Assembly: GCA_022360275.1 (NCBI GenBank)
Contig: JAKSDC010000078.1
Location: 1 to 5,131 of the forward strand
DNA from: Chlorobiales bacterium
Lineage (GTDB): Bacteria > Bacteroidota > Chlorobiia > Chlorobiales > Chlorobiaceae
Direction: 5' to 3'
DNA length: 5,131 nucleotides
Shown here: positions 1-5,005 of the stretch, piece after piece
How positions within the stretch are numbered: the stretch's first letter is position 1
Layout: each line of letters begins with the position of its first letter
Made by a program: the position numbers and the translations under genes
Notes under the pieces: generated by a model
Told to the model about the DNA's origin: nothing
The model's database searches: none
Seen by the model: only the letters and a program-made list of their open reading frames with translations

Positions 1-102
1 GCAAATGCACTCGATGCCGAGCTCTCCCTTGCCGATATAAGGCGTCAGCGCCTCGATGCCAAAACGGAACTGTACAGAGCGCTGGGGGGAGGATGGCAGT
101 GA
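1..102 (+). CDS. Outer-membrane efflux protein (TolC/NodT family), C-terminal fragment
   Basis: The window opens inside a gene; the last 33 codons are read in frame from base 1 to a TGA at 100-102. The peptide runs from ANALDAELSLADIRRQRLDA to the end LYRALGGGWQ. An L-x-A-x-x-x-L-Y-x-A-L-G-G-G-W ending is characteristic of NodT/OprM-type outer-membrane factors of RND or ABC efflux systems, whose last alpha-helical hairpin ends this way. By family knowledge the protein forms a trimeric channel through the outer membrane and periplasm and works with an inner-membrane pump and a periplasmic adaptor, presumably encoded upstream of the window. The substrate cannot be judged from this piece. No convincing hairpin terminator follows in the 101 bp before the next gene, so read-through into the small genes downstream is possible. 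Confidence 0.75.
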   Translation, partial: ANALDAELSLADIRRQRLDAKTELYRALGGGWQ

Positions 103-191
103 CCTCAAAAGGAAATTTTTAAAGGGTCGTCTACGGTTACATTTTTTGTTGCTATTGAAAACCGGAATTGTGATTCAAGTGCTTAAAAACC

Positions 192-197
192 AGGAGA
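192..197 (+). promoter_or_regulatory. Ribosome binding site of small protein 1
   Basis: AGGAGA lies 6 nt before the ATG at 204. It is the strongest Shine-Dalgarno of the three small genes and is the main reason to treat this short ORF as real rather than its antisense shadow. Confidence 0.7.
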
Positions 198-203
198 AAG
201 ATC

Positions 204-416
204 ATGGAAGGCGAACAGAAACAAAATGATGCCGTAAAAACTATAGTCGGTGTCGCTATGCTTGTTCCTTCGATAGGGATTCCAATCTTTTTTGCATCGG
301 TTGCGGCTAAAGTGTTCGCTACCATCTTCGGCTTTGCAGGGAGCATTGTCGGCAGCGTCCTCGGCAGCCTTGGTGGGGCGGCTCAGCAGCAAGGTACGCA
401 GAAAACCGCTGGCTGA
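204..416 (+). CDS. Small hydrophobic protein 1 (70 aa), first of three paralogues
   Basis: I do not recognise a named family. A good Shine-Dalgarno (AGGAGA, 192-197) sits 6 nt before the ATG and supports this start. A polar N-terminus (residues 1-12, MEGEQKQNDAVK) leads into a long hydrophobic stretch of roughly residues 13-59, broken at VPSIGIP (21-27), which could form a two-helix membrane hairpin. The second half has small-residue spacing (GFAGSIVGSVLGSLGG) typical of close helix packing. The tail is short, polar and Gln-rich. The layout Q-x-D-A-x-K-T near the start and the S-I-G-I-P turn match the two genes that follow, so it is a more divergent member of the same set; unlike them it lacks an acidic tail. 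It lies 101 bp after the efflux-protein fragment. Possible roles (pump accessory, holin-like or bacteriocin-like peptide, envelope structural protein) are guesses. Confidence 0.65.
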   Translation: MEGEQKQNDAVKTIVGVAMLVPSIGIPIFFASVAAKVFATIFGFAGSIVGSVLGSLGGAAQQQGTQKTAG

Positions 417-522
417 ACCGCGGCCATGAAAGATTAACAATAGGGGCCTCCCTCTATACGTTACTGATTTTCTTTTCCGTCGTGATAAAAACGGTTTATA
501 TGTTGCCAGCTTTTACCCCGGT

Positions 523-550
523 TTGTAACCTTCATGAAAGGTGGTATATT
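523..550 (+). promoter_or_regulatory. Putative sigma70-type promoter for small proteins 2 and 3
   Basis: TTGTAA (523-528, 4 of 6 matches to TTGACA) is followed after 16 bp by TATATT (545-550, 5 of 6 matches to TATAAT). Transcription would start near 557, giving a leader of about 40 nt before the ATG at 598. Found by eye against the textbook consensus; the host's preferred promoter sequence is unknown. Confidence 0.4.
528..542. promoter_or_regulatory. Palindrome between -35 and -10: candidate operator
   Basis: ACCTT-CATGA-AAGGT is a perfect 5-bp inverted repeat with a 5-bp centre. It lies almost exactly between the proposed -35 and -10 hexamers, where a bound repressor or activator would control polymerase access. 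As RNA it would be only a weak hairpin and would lie upstream of the predicted transcript, so a DNA-binding site is the better reading. No regulator gene is visible in the window. Confidence 0.35.
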
Positions 551-597
551 AATAACTAGGCTATTATGTGTCATTCATAACCTGAAACCGTTTAATC

Positions 598-849
598 ATG
601 GCTGATTCAGATCAACAGGACGCAATGCTTAAAACAGCGGCAGGCGTGGCAGGTGGTGCGATTTTGTTTTCACCGGTTGGTATGCCGATTGTGCATGGTA
701 TTGCAGGAATTGCGGTTGCAAGCCTTGGTTTGATTGCCGCGGGTTCTGCTATAGGCGCAATCACCGATAACATCGGGAACGCTTTTGCGCCAAAAGACCA
801 GCATCACGAAGACGACTATCCTGATTTCATGGACGATGACGATGAGTGA
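598..849 (+). CDS. Small hydrophobic protein 2 with acidic tail (83 aa)
   Basis: Not a family I can name. A short polar start (residues 1-8) is followed by a glycine- and alanine-rich hydrophobic region (about 12-55) with the turn FSPVGMP at 24-30 and then IVHGIAGIAVASLGL (31-45). This would suit two short membrane helices joined at the Pro-Gly turn, or one long amphipathic segment. The tail (about 65-83) is very acidic, ending FMDDDDE, with a His pair (69-70). It is clearly paralogous to the next gene in the motif, the HG(I/V)xGI segment and the acidic tail. The ATG at 598 has no clear Shine-Dalgarno; an in-frame ATG at 625 has AGGA 4 nt upstream, but the longer start aligns better with protein 1 (Q-x-D-A-x-x-K-T), so I keep 598. 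A promoter-like site lies 48 bp upstream of the start. Function unknown. Confidence 0.65.
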   Translation: MADSDQQDAMLKTAAGVAGGAILFSPVGMPIVHGIAGIAVASLGLIAAGSAIGAITDNIGNAFAPKDQHHEDDYPDFMDDDDE

Positions 850-861
850 TGAATCCAGGGA

Positions 862-880
862 AGTTATGTTGCGCATAACT
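862..880. repeat. Perfect 7-bp inverted repeat between small genes 2 and 3
   Basis: AGTTATG-TTGCG-CATAACT lies 12 bp after the stop of gene 2 and 20 bp before the start of gene 3. It has no following T-run, so it is not a typical terminator. It could be an operator, a processing or stability stem in a 2-3 transcript, or a partial attenuator adjusting the ratio of the two proteins. Confidence 0.55.
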
Positions 881-900
881 ATTTCAGGAAAACAGTTAAA

Positions 901-1146
901 ATGGAAGATATGATAAATAAAGCAGTAGGGGCTGCAGGATTGGCAGGGGGCGCCGTGATGTTTTCGCCTTTGGGTTTTCCGTTTTTATTCCACGGTGTAT
1001 CGGGAATTGTGGTAGGCGGTCTCGGGCTTTACGCAGCCAATGCAATCATCGGGAAGATTGCTGAGGAAAACAAGCAGGTTCAGGTGTCCCAGCAAAGTCT
1101 GCTTGATGACGATGATCCCGCGCAGGATGATATCCTGCTCGATTGA
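901..1146 (+). CDS. Small hydrophobic protein 3 with acidic tail (81 aa)
   Basis: Paralogue of the gene just upstream; family not recognised. AGGAA (886-890) lies 10 nt before the ATG, an acceptable though rather distant Shine-Dalgarno. Residues 9-51 are hydrophobic and glycine-rich, with the shared turn FSPLGFP (21-27) followed by FLFHGVSGIVVGGLGLYAAN (28-47). Next come a charged linker (KIAEENKQ) and an acidic tail with DDDD at 69-72 and DD at 76-77. The DNA also resembles gene 2: 640-681 and 934-975 align without gaps at roughly 70% identity, pointing to tandem duplication. The 51-bp spacing suggests co-transcription with gene 2. Its stop codon is only 4 bp from the stop of the convergent DUF255 gene. 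A membrane peptide is the natural inference; its role is unknown. Confidence 0.65.
   Translation: MEDMINKAVGAAGLAGGAVMFSPLGFPFLFHGVSGIVVGGLGLYAANAIIGKIAEENKQVQVSQQSLLDDDDPAQDDILLD
1122..1138. repeat. Hairpin at the end of gene 3, near the convergent junction
   Basis: GCAGGAT-GAT-ATCCTGC is a perfect 7-bp inverted repeat with a 3-nt loop, ending a few bases before the stop of gene 3 and 13 bp from the stop of the convergent gene. Neither strand has a U-run after it. With only 4 bp between the two stops, it is the best-placed structure to protect or end the 3' ends of both messages. It may also simply reflect the Asp/Leu-coding sequence. Confidence 0.4.
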
Positions 1147-1150
1147 GACG

Positions 1151-3304
1151 CTAACCGTTATTTCTTGAGGACGGTCCGGTTTTCCCGAGCAGTCCACTGA
1201 GATCTTTCTCATCGGAAACCGGCAGGCTGCATGTCTGGTTTGCACAGACATAGGCGGTTGCTTCTGTTGTCTCGGCAGCAATTCTTTCAAGAAAAGCGGA
1301 TTTTTCTTTATCGCTCTCTGAGGCATGCACGACGAACGTGTCGGGCAGATATGTCCTTCCGAGAGTGTTTTCAAAGCTTTTCATTGTTTTACTTTGCCTT
1401 TCGCCTGCAAGGATAACCTGTCTCGTTCCGTAATAAGGCAGCATTGCCGCCTTGAGCATACAGGGCAGTTGCCTGCCGGTTTCCCTCAGCGCGTTACTGA
1501 AATATGCAATGGTTTTGTTCGCGGTTTGTCTAAAATCGTCGCGGTCCATTATATCTGCAAGCCGGTAGAGAGAGATGATGTTTACTGAATTGGGGGAAGG
1601 TTCCGCACCGTCATAGTCCTCTTTCATGCGCAACGGTATGGACGGATCGTCCGATGACGCATTGAAAAAACCTCCCGACGCATCATCGAAGAACAGTGCA
1701 ATCTGTTTCTCCATAAGCTTCATGGCGTAGCTCAGATAGCGGTATTCGGATGAGGCTTCGTACAGATCGAGCAGGCCCTGTATGAGGAACGCATAATCAT
1801 CGGCTTTGCCTTCAATACCTGTTCTCCCTTTCCGGTATCGCCGAAACAGTCGATCTTCTGCTTTTCTGTAAAGCACAGCAAGGATGAAATCGGCAGCTTT
1901 AACGGCTGCTTCAAGATAAACAGTGTTTTGCAGGGTTTTCGACGCCTTTGACAGGGCAGAGATCATCAATCCGTTCCATGATGTAAGAATCTTGTCGTCC
2001 AGATGCGGTCTGGGTCTGTCATTCCTGGCAAGGAGCAGTTTTTCCTTTGCCCCGGCTATGAGTTCATGGATGGTTTCAGGCGGATGGGAGAACTGTTCAG
2101 CGGCAGCTTCGATGTCATTCTTCACAAAAAGTATGTTTCGCCCGGTGAACTCCAGATGCGGATCATCCAGCACGTTGCCGTCCGCTTCTGCACCATATAC
2201 ATAACAGAAAACAACGCTTTCAAGCGGATCGAGAACCTGTTCGATTTCTTTTTTTGTCCAGGTATAAAAAGCTCCTTCTTTTTTCTCCTTGATGTTCTTG
2301 TCCGGAAAACTGTCGGCATCTTCTGCAGAAAAAAAACCTCCTTCACTGTCGGTCATATCGCAGAGCACGTAATTCAAAATATCTTCGGCAAGATCGGCAT
2401 AGCCGCGTTCTCCTGTAATCTGGTAGGCTTCTGCGGCAACAACGACAAGTTGGGCGTTGTCGTAGAGCATTTTTTCGAAATGCGGCACATGCCACCCTTC
2501 ATCGGTCGAGTAGCGGGCAAACCCTCCACCGCCGAGATTTTTTATTCCCAGGTGGTCATGAATGCCTCCCGAGGCCATTTTCCTCAAAGTGAAAAGAACC
2601 ATATCACGGGTCTCTTGATTGCCGGTGTAATACGAATAAGCAAGAAGAAATTCGAGGATCGAGGGTTGCGGGAATTTCGGCGCATTACCGAAGCCTCCAT
2701 CCTCCTTGTCGAACATCCCGGCAAACGTGCCGGCGGCTTCATGAAAAACGCTTTCATCCAGAGAAACAGCTTCGGGTGTATGCAGTGACAGGGCTTCAAG
2801 CTGGTCTGTCACGTTTTCAGCGGCATGCATCAGCCGGTTTCGATCTTCATTCCATGCTCTTTCGATTGATAGAAGGAGTGACAGAAAGCCAGGCCTGCCG
2901 TAACGATCTTTAGGAGGAAAATAAGTGCCGCCGAAAAACGGTTTCAGGTCGGGAGTGAGCCACACGGACATCGGCCATCCGCCTCCTCCTGTCGTGGCCT
3001 GTACATAGGTCATATATAATCTGTCGATATCCGGACGCTCTTCCCGGTCAACCTTGACCGGCACGAATGCCCTGTTCAGGACTGTGGCTATGGTTTCGTT
3101 TTCGAAAGATTCCCGTTCCATGACATGGCACCAGTGGCAAGTGGAATAGCCGACCGAAAGGAAAATAGGTTTTTGTTCGTTACGCGCTTTTTCGAATGCA
3201 ACCGTCTCCCACGGATACCAATCGACAGGGTTGTAGGCATGCTGAAGCAGGTAGGGGCTCGTTTCTTTTGCGAGGAGGTTTGGTTTTCGTTCGGACGCTG
3301 ACAT
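1151..3304 (-). CDS. DUF255 / YyaL-type thioredoxin-domain protein (717 aa)
   Basis: A full-length member of the family annotated as 'thioredoxin domain-containing protein' or DUF255 (B. subtilis YyaL, mammalian SPATA20); 717 aa is normal for it. The N-terminus carries the family signature NLLAKETSPYLLQHAYNPVDW (within 9-29) and a thioredoxin-like fold (about 1-165) with CHWC at 56-59. Then come KVDREERPDID (84-94) and GGWPMSVWLTP (108-118). The remainder matches the six-hairpin (alpha/alpha)6-type domain, with RYSTDEGWHVPHFEKMLYDN (264-283), DDKILTSWNGLM (436-447) and AEPSPNS (567-573). The C-terminal C-x4-C (687, 692; VCANQTCSLPV) is also typical. No signal peptide is visible, so it is probably cytoplasmic. 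The biochemical role is poorly defined: a thiol role is suggested by CHWC and a sugar- or cofactor-related one by the barrel. Its ATG at 3304 lacks a clear Shine-Dalgarno. It is divergent from the MsrBA gene. Confidence 0.93.
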   Translation of the reverse strand: MSASERKPNLLAKETSPYLLQHAYNPVDWYPWETVAFEKARNEQKPIFLSVGYSTCHWCHVMERESFENETIATVLNRAFVPVKVDREERPDIDRLYMTYVQATTGGGGWPMSVWLTPDLKPFFGGTYFPPKDRYGRPGFLSLLLSIERAWNEDRNRLMHAAENVTDQLEALSLHTPEAVSLDESVFHEAAGTFAGMFDKEDGGFGNAPKFPQPSILEFLLAYSYYTGNQETRDMVLFTLRKMASGGIHDHLGIKNLGGGGFARYSTDEGWHVPHFEKMLYDNAQLVVVAAEAYQITGERGYADLAEDILNYVLCDMTDSEGGFFSAEDADSFPDKNIKEKKEGAFYTWTKKEIEQVLDPLESVVFCYVYGAEADGNVLDDPHLEFTGRNILFVKNDIEAAAEQFSHPPETIHELIAGAKEKLLLARNDRPRPHLDDKILTSWNGLMISALSKASKTLQNTVYLEAAVKAADFILAVLYRKAEDRLFRRYRKGRTGIEGKADDYAFLIQGLLDLYEASSEYRYLSYAMKLMEKQIALFFDDASGGFFNASSDDPSIPLRMKEDYDGAEPSPNSVNIISLYRLADIMDRDDFRQTANKTIAYFSNALRETGRQLPCMLKAAMLPYYGTRQVILAGERQSKTMKSFENTLGRTYLPDTFVVHASESDKEKSAFLERIAAETTEATAYVCANQTCSLPVSDEKDLSGLLGKTGPSSRNNG

Positions 3305-3435
3305 TGGCGAAGTGTTTAATTATCTGTTTGTGTATAGAACAAAACCCTGGATAAGGAAGTTCACGACTCTGAAACCCTCTGTTGTTATTAATGGTTATAT
3401 GAGTATGTATTCCAGATTTAATGCGGAGTGATAAG
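3305..3435. promoter_or_regulatory. Divergent intergenic region between DUF255 gene and msrBA
   Basis: These 131 bp must hold the start signals of both divergent genes. Rightward, TTGTTA (3382-3387) and TATGTA (3404-3409, 16-bp spacing) form a weak match. Leftward, GATAAT (complement of 3319-3324) is a good -10, but no -35 lies at proper spacing. No clear palindrome was seen. Shared control of the two redox-related genes is possible but not shown. Confidence 0.35.
3425..3428 (+). promoter_or_regulatory. Ribosome binding site that sets the msrBA start at 3436
   Basis: GGAG lies 7 nt before the ATG at 3436. The in-frame ATG at 3421 overlaps this region and has no Shine-Dalgarno of its own, so 3436 is preferred. 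It also leaves a compact lipoprotein signal peptide beginning MIYARY. Confidence 0.6.
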
Positions 3436-4476
3436 ATGATTTATGCACGGTATCTGTTTGTGTCAATAACGATGATAATGACCTTGACAGTGACTTCATG
3501 CAGTATGCAGCAGCCTGAAGCCGCGGAAAAAACAACAAAAAAAGAAATGTCGGATACGGAGGATGTCATGAAATGCAAGACGTTATCACCGGAAGAAGAA
3601 AGAGTGATAGTTCATAAAGGAACCGAAATGCCCTTTACCGGGGAATATGTCTACAACAAGGAAGACGGAACCTATGTTTGCAAACGATGCGGCGAGCCTC
3701 TCTTCAGATCTTCGGACAAGTTCGATTCCGGTACGGGATGGCCGAGCTTCGACGATGAAATTCCGGGGGCGATAAAGAAAGAGACTGACGCTGACGGCAG
3801 AAGGACTGAAATACTCTGCACCAACTGCGGAGCGCATCTCGGCCATGTGTTCTATAACGAAGGGTTTACCGACAAGAACGCCCGGTACTGCGTCAACTCG
3901 ATCTCGCTTGACTTCAACCGTGAAGCAAGCTCCGATGCAGCGTTGACAGGAACGACTGAAAAAGCGGTCTTTGCCGGAGGGTGTTTCTGGGGAGTGGAAT
4001 ATCATTTTCAGAAGGTTAAGGGTGTAAAAGCCGTAACGTCGGGTTACACGGGCGGCAACAAGGCAAATCCCACCTACAAGGAAGTGTGTTCAGGCACGAC
4101 AGAACATGCCGAGGCGGTCGAGGTGGAGTATGATCCTTCAGTCGTTTCATACGAGACGCTTGCCAAGTTGTTTTTTGAAATCCATGACCCGACCGAATTG
4201 AATCGTCAGGGGCCGGATATCGGTACGCAATATCGTTCAGCGGTTTTTTATGCAAATGATGAACAGAGAAGGGCTGCCGAAAAACTCATCGCCGACCTGA
4301 AGTCCGGCGGCTATAACGTAGTGACAGAGCTCGAACCGGCTTCCGAGTTTTATCCTGCTGAAGATTACCATCAGGATTACTACATAAAGAACCCTATCCG
4401 CTACAAATTCTACCGCTACCGCTGCGGCAGAGACGCCCGACTCAAAGAAGTTTGGGGCAGCGACTACAAACACTAG
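3436..4476 (+). CDS. msrBA: Bifunctional methionine sulfoxide reductase B-A, lipoprotein-type (346 aa)
   Basis: Repairs oxidised methionine in proteins: the MsrB half reduces the R- and the MsrA half the S-sulfoxide. Numbering is from the ATG at 3436. Residues 1-22 form a signal peptide with Arg-5, a hydrophobic core and a lipobox-like V-T-S-C ending at Cys-22, so the main product is probably an envelope lipoprotein. A charged linker (23-44) follows. MsrB (about 45-165) has two zinc CxxC pairs (82/85 and 128/131), SGTGWPSF (98-105), GHVF (136-139) and the catalytic Cys-152 in RYCVNS. MsrA (about 176-346) has GCFWG (182-186; catalytic Cys-183), GTQYRS (263-268), YHQDYY and a late Cys-330, a plausible resolving thiol. 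The usual MsrB resolving position (SGCGWPSF) is Thr-100 here. A second start at 3568 with a strong Shine-Dalgarno could give a signal-less 302-aa form. An upstream ATG at 3421 would add five residues but has no Shine-Dalgarno. Confidence 0.95.
   Translation: MIYARYLFVSITMIMTLTVTSCSMQQPEAAEKTTKKEMSDTEDVMKCKTLSPEEERVIVHKGTEMPFTGEYVYNKEDGTYVCKRCGEPLFRSSDKFDSGTGWPSFDDEIPGAIKKETDADGRRTEILCTNCGAHLGHVFYNEGFTDKNARYCVNSISLDFNREASSDAALTGTTEKAVFAGGCFWGVEYHFQKVKGVKAVTSGYTGGNKANPTYKEVCSGTTEHAEAVEVEYDPSVVSYETLAKLFFEIHDPTELNRQGPDIGTQYRSAVFYANDEQRRAAEKLIADLKSGGYNVVTELEPASEFYPAEDYHQDYYIKNPIRYKFYRYRCGRDARLKEVWGSDYKH
3558..3570 (+). promoter_or_regulatory. Internal Shine-Dalgarno and in-frame ATG inside msrBA
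   Basis: GGAGG (3558-3562) stands 5 nt before an in-frame ATG (3568-3570), better placed and stronger than the site at the annotated start. Initiation here would skip the signal peptide and linker and begin exactly at the MsrB domain (MKCKTLSPEEE), giving a complete, cytoplasmic two-domain enzyme. In the long frame the same bases encode T-E-D-V-M. Confidence 0.45.
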
Positions 4477-4506
4477 TCATCTCTGAAAAGCACCTTCCAT
4501 AAAAAT

Positions 4507-4550
4507 ATCGGGGGCAGAAAGATACACTTTCCGCCCCCGATTTTGTTTTT
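4507..4550 (+). terminator. Strong rho-independent terminator after msrBA
   Basis: ATCGGGGGC (4507-4515) pairs perfectly with GCCCCCGAT (4533-4541). Past an A/C mismatch, the stem continues with GAAAG (4517-4521) pairing CTTTC (4527-4531) around an ATACA loop. TTTTGTTTTT follows directly, and an A-run precedes the stem, so it may also work in the reverse direction. It begins 30 bp after the msrBA stop and separates it from the small gene downstream. Confidence 0.92.
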
Positions 4551-4726
4551 GCGAATACTCTAAAGGCGCCACTCGCCATCTTTTCTGAACGGGATTACAG
4601 AGAACAAATTGCCACCCTACCGTTTTCCGTTTATTCCTGAATAATTGAAAAATAATACTCTATCTCCATTCAGTTTCTCTGAATGGGGCTTCTTTCACCC
4701 GTTTCTATTTTCTACAGGAGCCAACA
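4551..4726 (+). promoter_or_regulatory. Leader region of the 92-aa gene
   Basis: No gene is seen here. The stretch 4629-4663 is AT-rich and probably holds the promoter: AATAAT (4651-4656) is the best -10 candidate, but no good -35 accompanies it. A hairpin and a pyrimidine-rich stretch follow before the Shine-Dalgarno AGGAG (4716-4720), which is 6 nt from the GTG start. Confidence 0.35.
4664..4688 (+). ncRNA. Stable hairpin in the 5' leader of the 92-aa gene
   Basis: CCATTCAG (4666-4673) and CTGAATGG (4679-4686) form a perfect 8-bp stem with a TTTCT loop, extendable by a G-U and a C-G pair to 4664/4688. It lies about 40 nt before the start codon and just after the likely promoter. It could stabilise the 5' end or act in regulation. 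It is not followed by a clean U-run, so a terminator is less likely. No known riboswitch is recognised. Confidence 0.4.
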
Positions 4727-5005
4727 GTGCCAAAATTAGATGTACATATTGCTGCAAGTGTTGAACGCACAGGAAAAGAATATCGCGAAGTACACGAATG
4801 GATTGATGACGAAGAAAAGAAATACGAGCGTCATGACTTTTCCAAGGTGTTGCAGAACGCAGACATGTTCCGCGAAAAGTATGGAGAAGAGGCTGCGCAA
4901 GAGTATGTCTACCATCTTGTAGATGACTTAAAATGCCGCTTCGGCAAGCAGATGACAGCGCATCAGGCAAATATTGATGACTGTATCAAATATTTTACCG
5001 GATAG
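4727..5005 (+). CDS. Hypothetical soluble helical protein (92 aa), GTG start
   Basis: The GTG start is supported by AGGAG 6 nt upstream (4716-4720) and by the lack of an in-frame ATG before codon 47. The protein is charged, has no signal peptide or membrane segment, and looks all-helical. Visible features are YREVHEWIDD (19-28), a region KKYERHDFSKVLQNADMFRE (31-50), KYGEEAAQEYVYHLVDDL (51-68) and two cysteines (70, 86). The arrangement of a K-E-Y-x-x-V-H-x-W-x-D stretch, a later R-H and a 'YG' loosely recalls small DUF6915-type proteins, but this is memory-based and weak; I would not assign the family. It stands alone between the msrBA terminator and a gene-free tail, presumably as a single-gene transcript. 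Function unknown. Confidence 0.7.
   Translation: MPKLDVHIAASVERTGKEYREVHEWIDDEEKKYERHDFSKVLQNADMFREKYGEEAAQEYVYHLVDDLKCRFGKQMTAHQANIDDCIKYFTG

Larger units (their letters stand above)
417..597 (+). other. Intergenic region with probable start signals for gene 2
   Basis: This 181-bp gap holds no ORF with a credible start. Its right half is AT-rich and contains the promoter-like elements and the palindrome listed separately. No convincing rho-independent terminator for the preceding gene is visible; only short, imperfect GC stems occur around its stop codon. Confidence 0.5.

Noticed and set aside
183..440. Minus-strand frames (85 and 64 codons) opposite small gene 1
   Set aside because: The plus-strand gene has a strong Shine-Dalgarno and a core motif shared with its paralogues; the antisense frames have neither.
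523..550. MerR/CueR-type operator reading of the ACCTT...AAGGT palindrome
   Set aside because: MerR-type promoters have long 19-20 bp spacers and longer arms; here the spacer is 16 bp and the arms 5 bp, and no MerR-like gene is in view. Kept only as a generic operator candidate.
862..880. Intergenic palindrome as a rho-independent terminator
   Set aside because: The stem is AT-rich and followed by ATTTCAGG rather than a U-run.
985..1374. 129-codon minus-strand frame spanning the convergent junction
   Set aside because: It overlaps both the well-supported small gene 3 and the DUF255 3' end in another frame, and its protein has no coherent features.
2003..2788. 261-codon open frame on the plus strand
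   Set aside because: It lies wholly inside and antisense to the DUF255 gene, whose protein shows all family motifs; the plus-strand product has no recognisable domain. It is a shadow frame.
3586..4005. 139-codon minus-strand frame inside msrBA
   Set aside because: Antisense shadow of a gene with unmistakable MsrB and MsrA active-site motifs.
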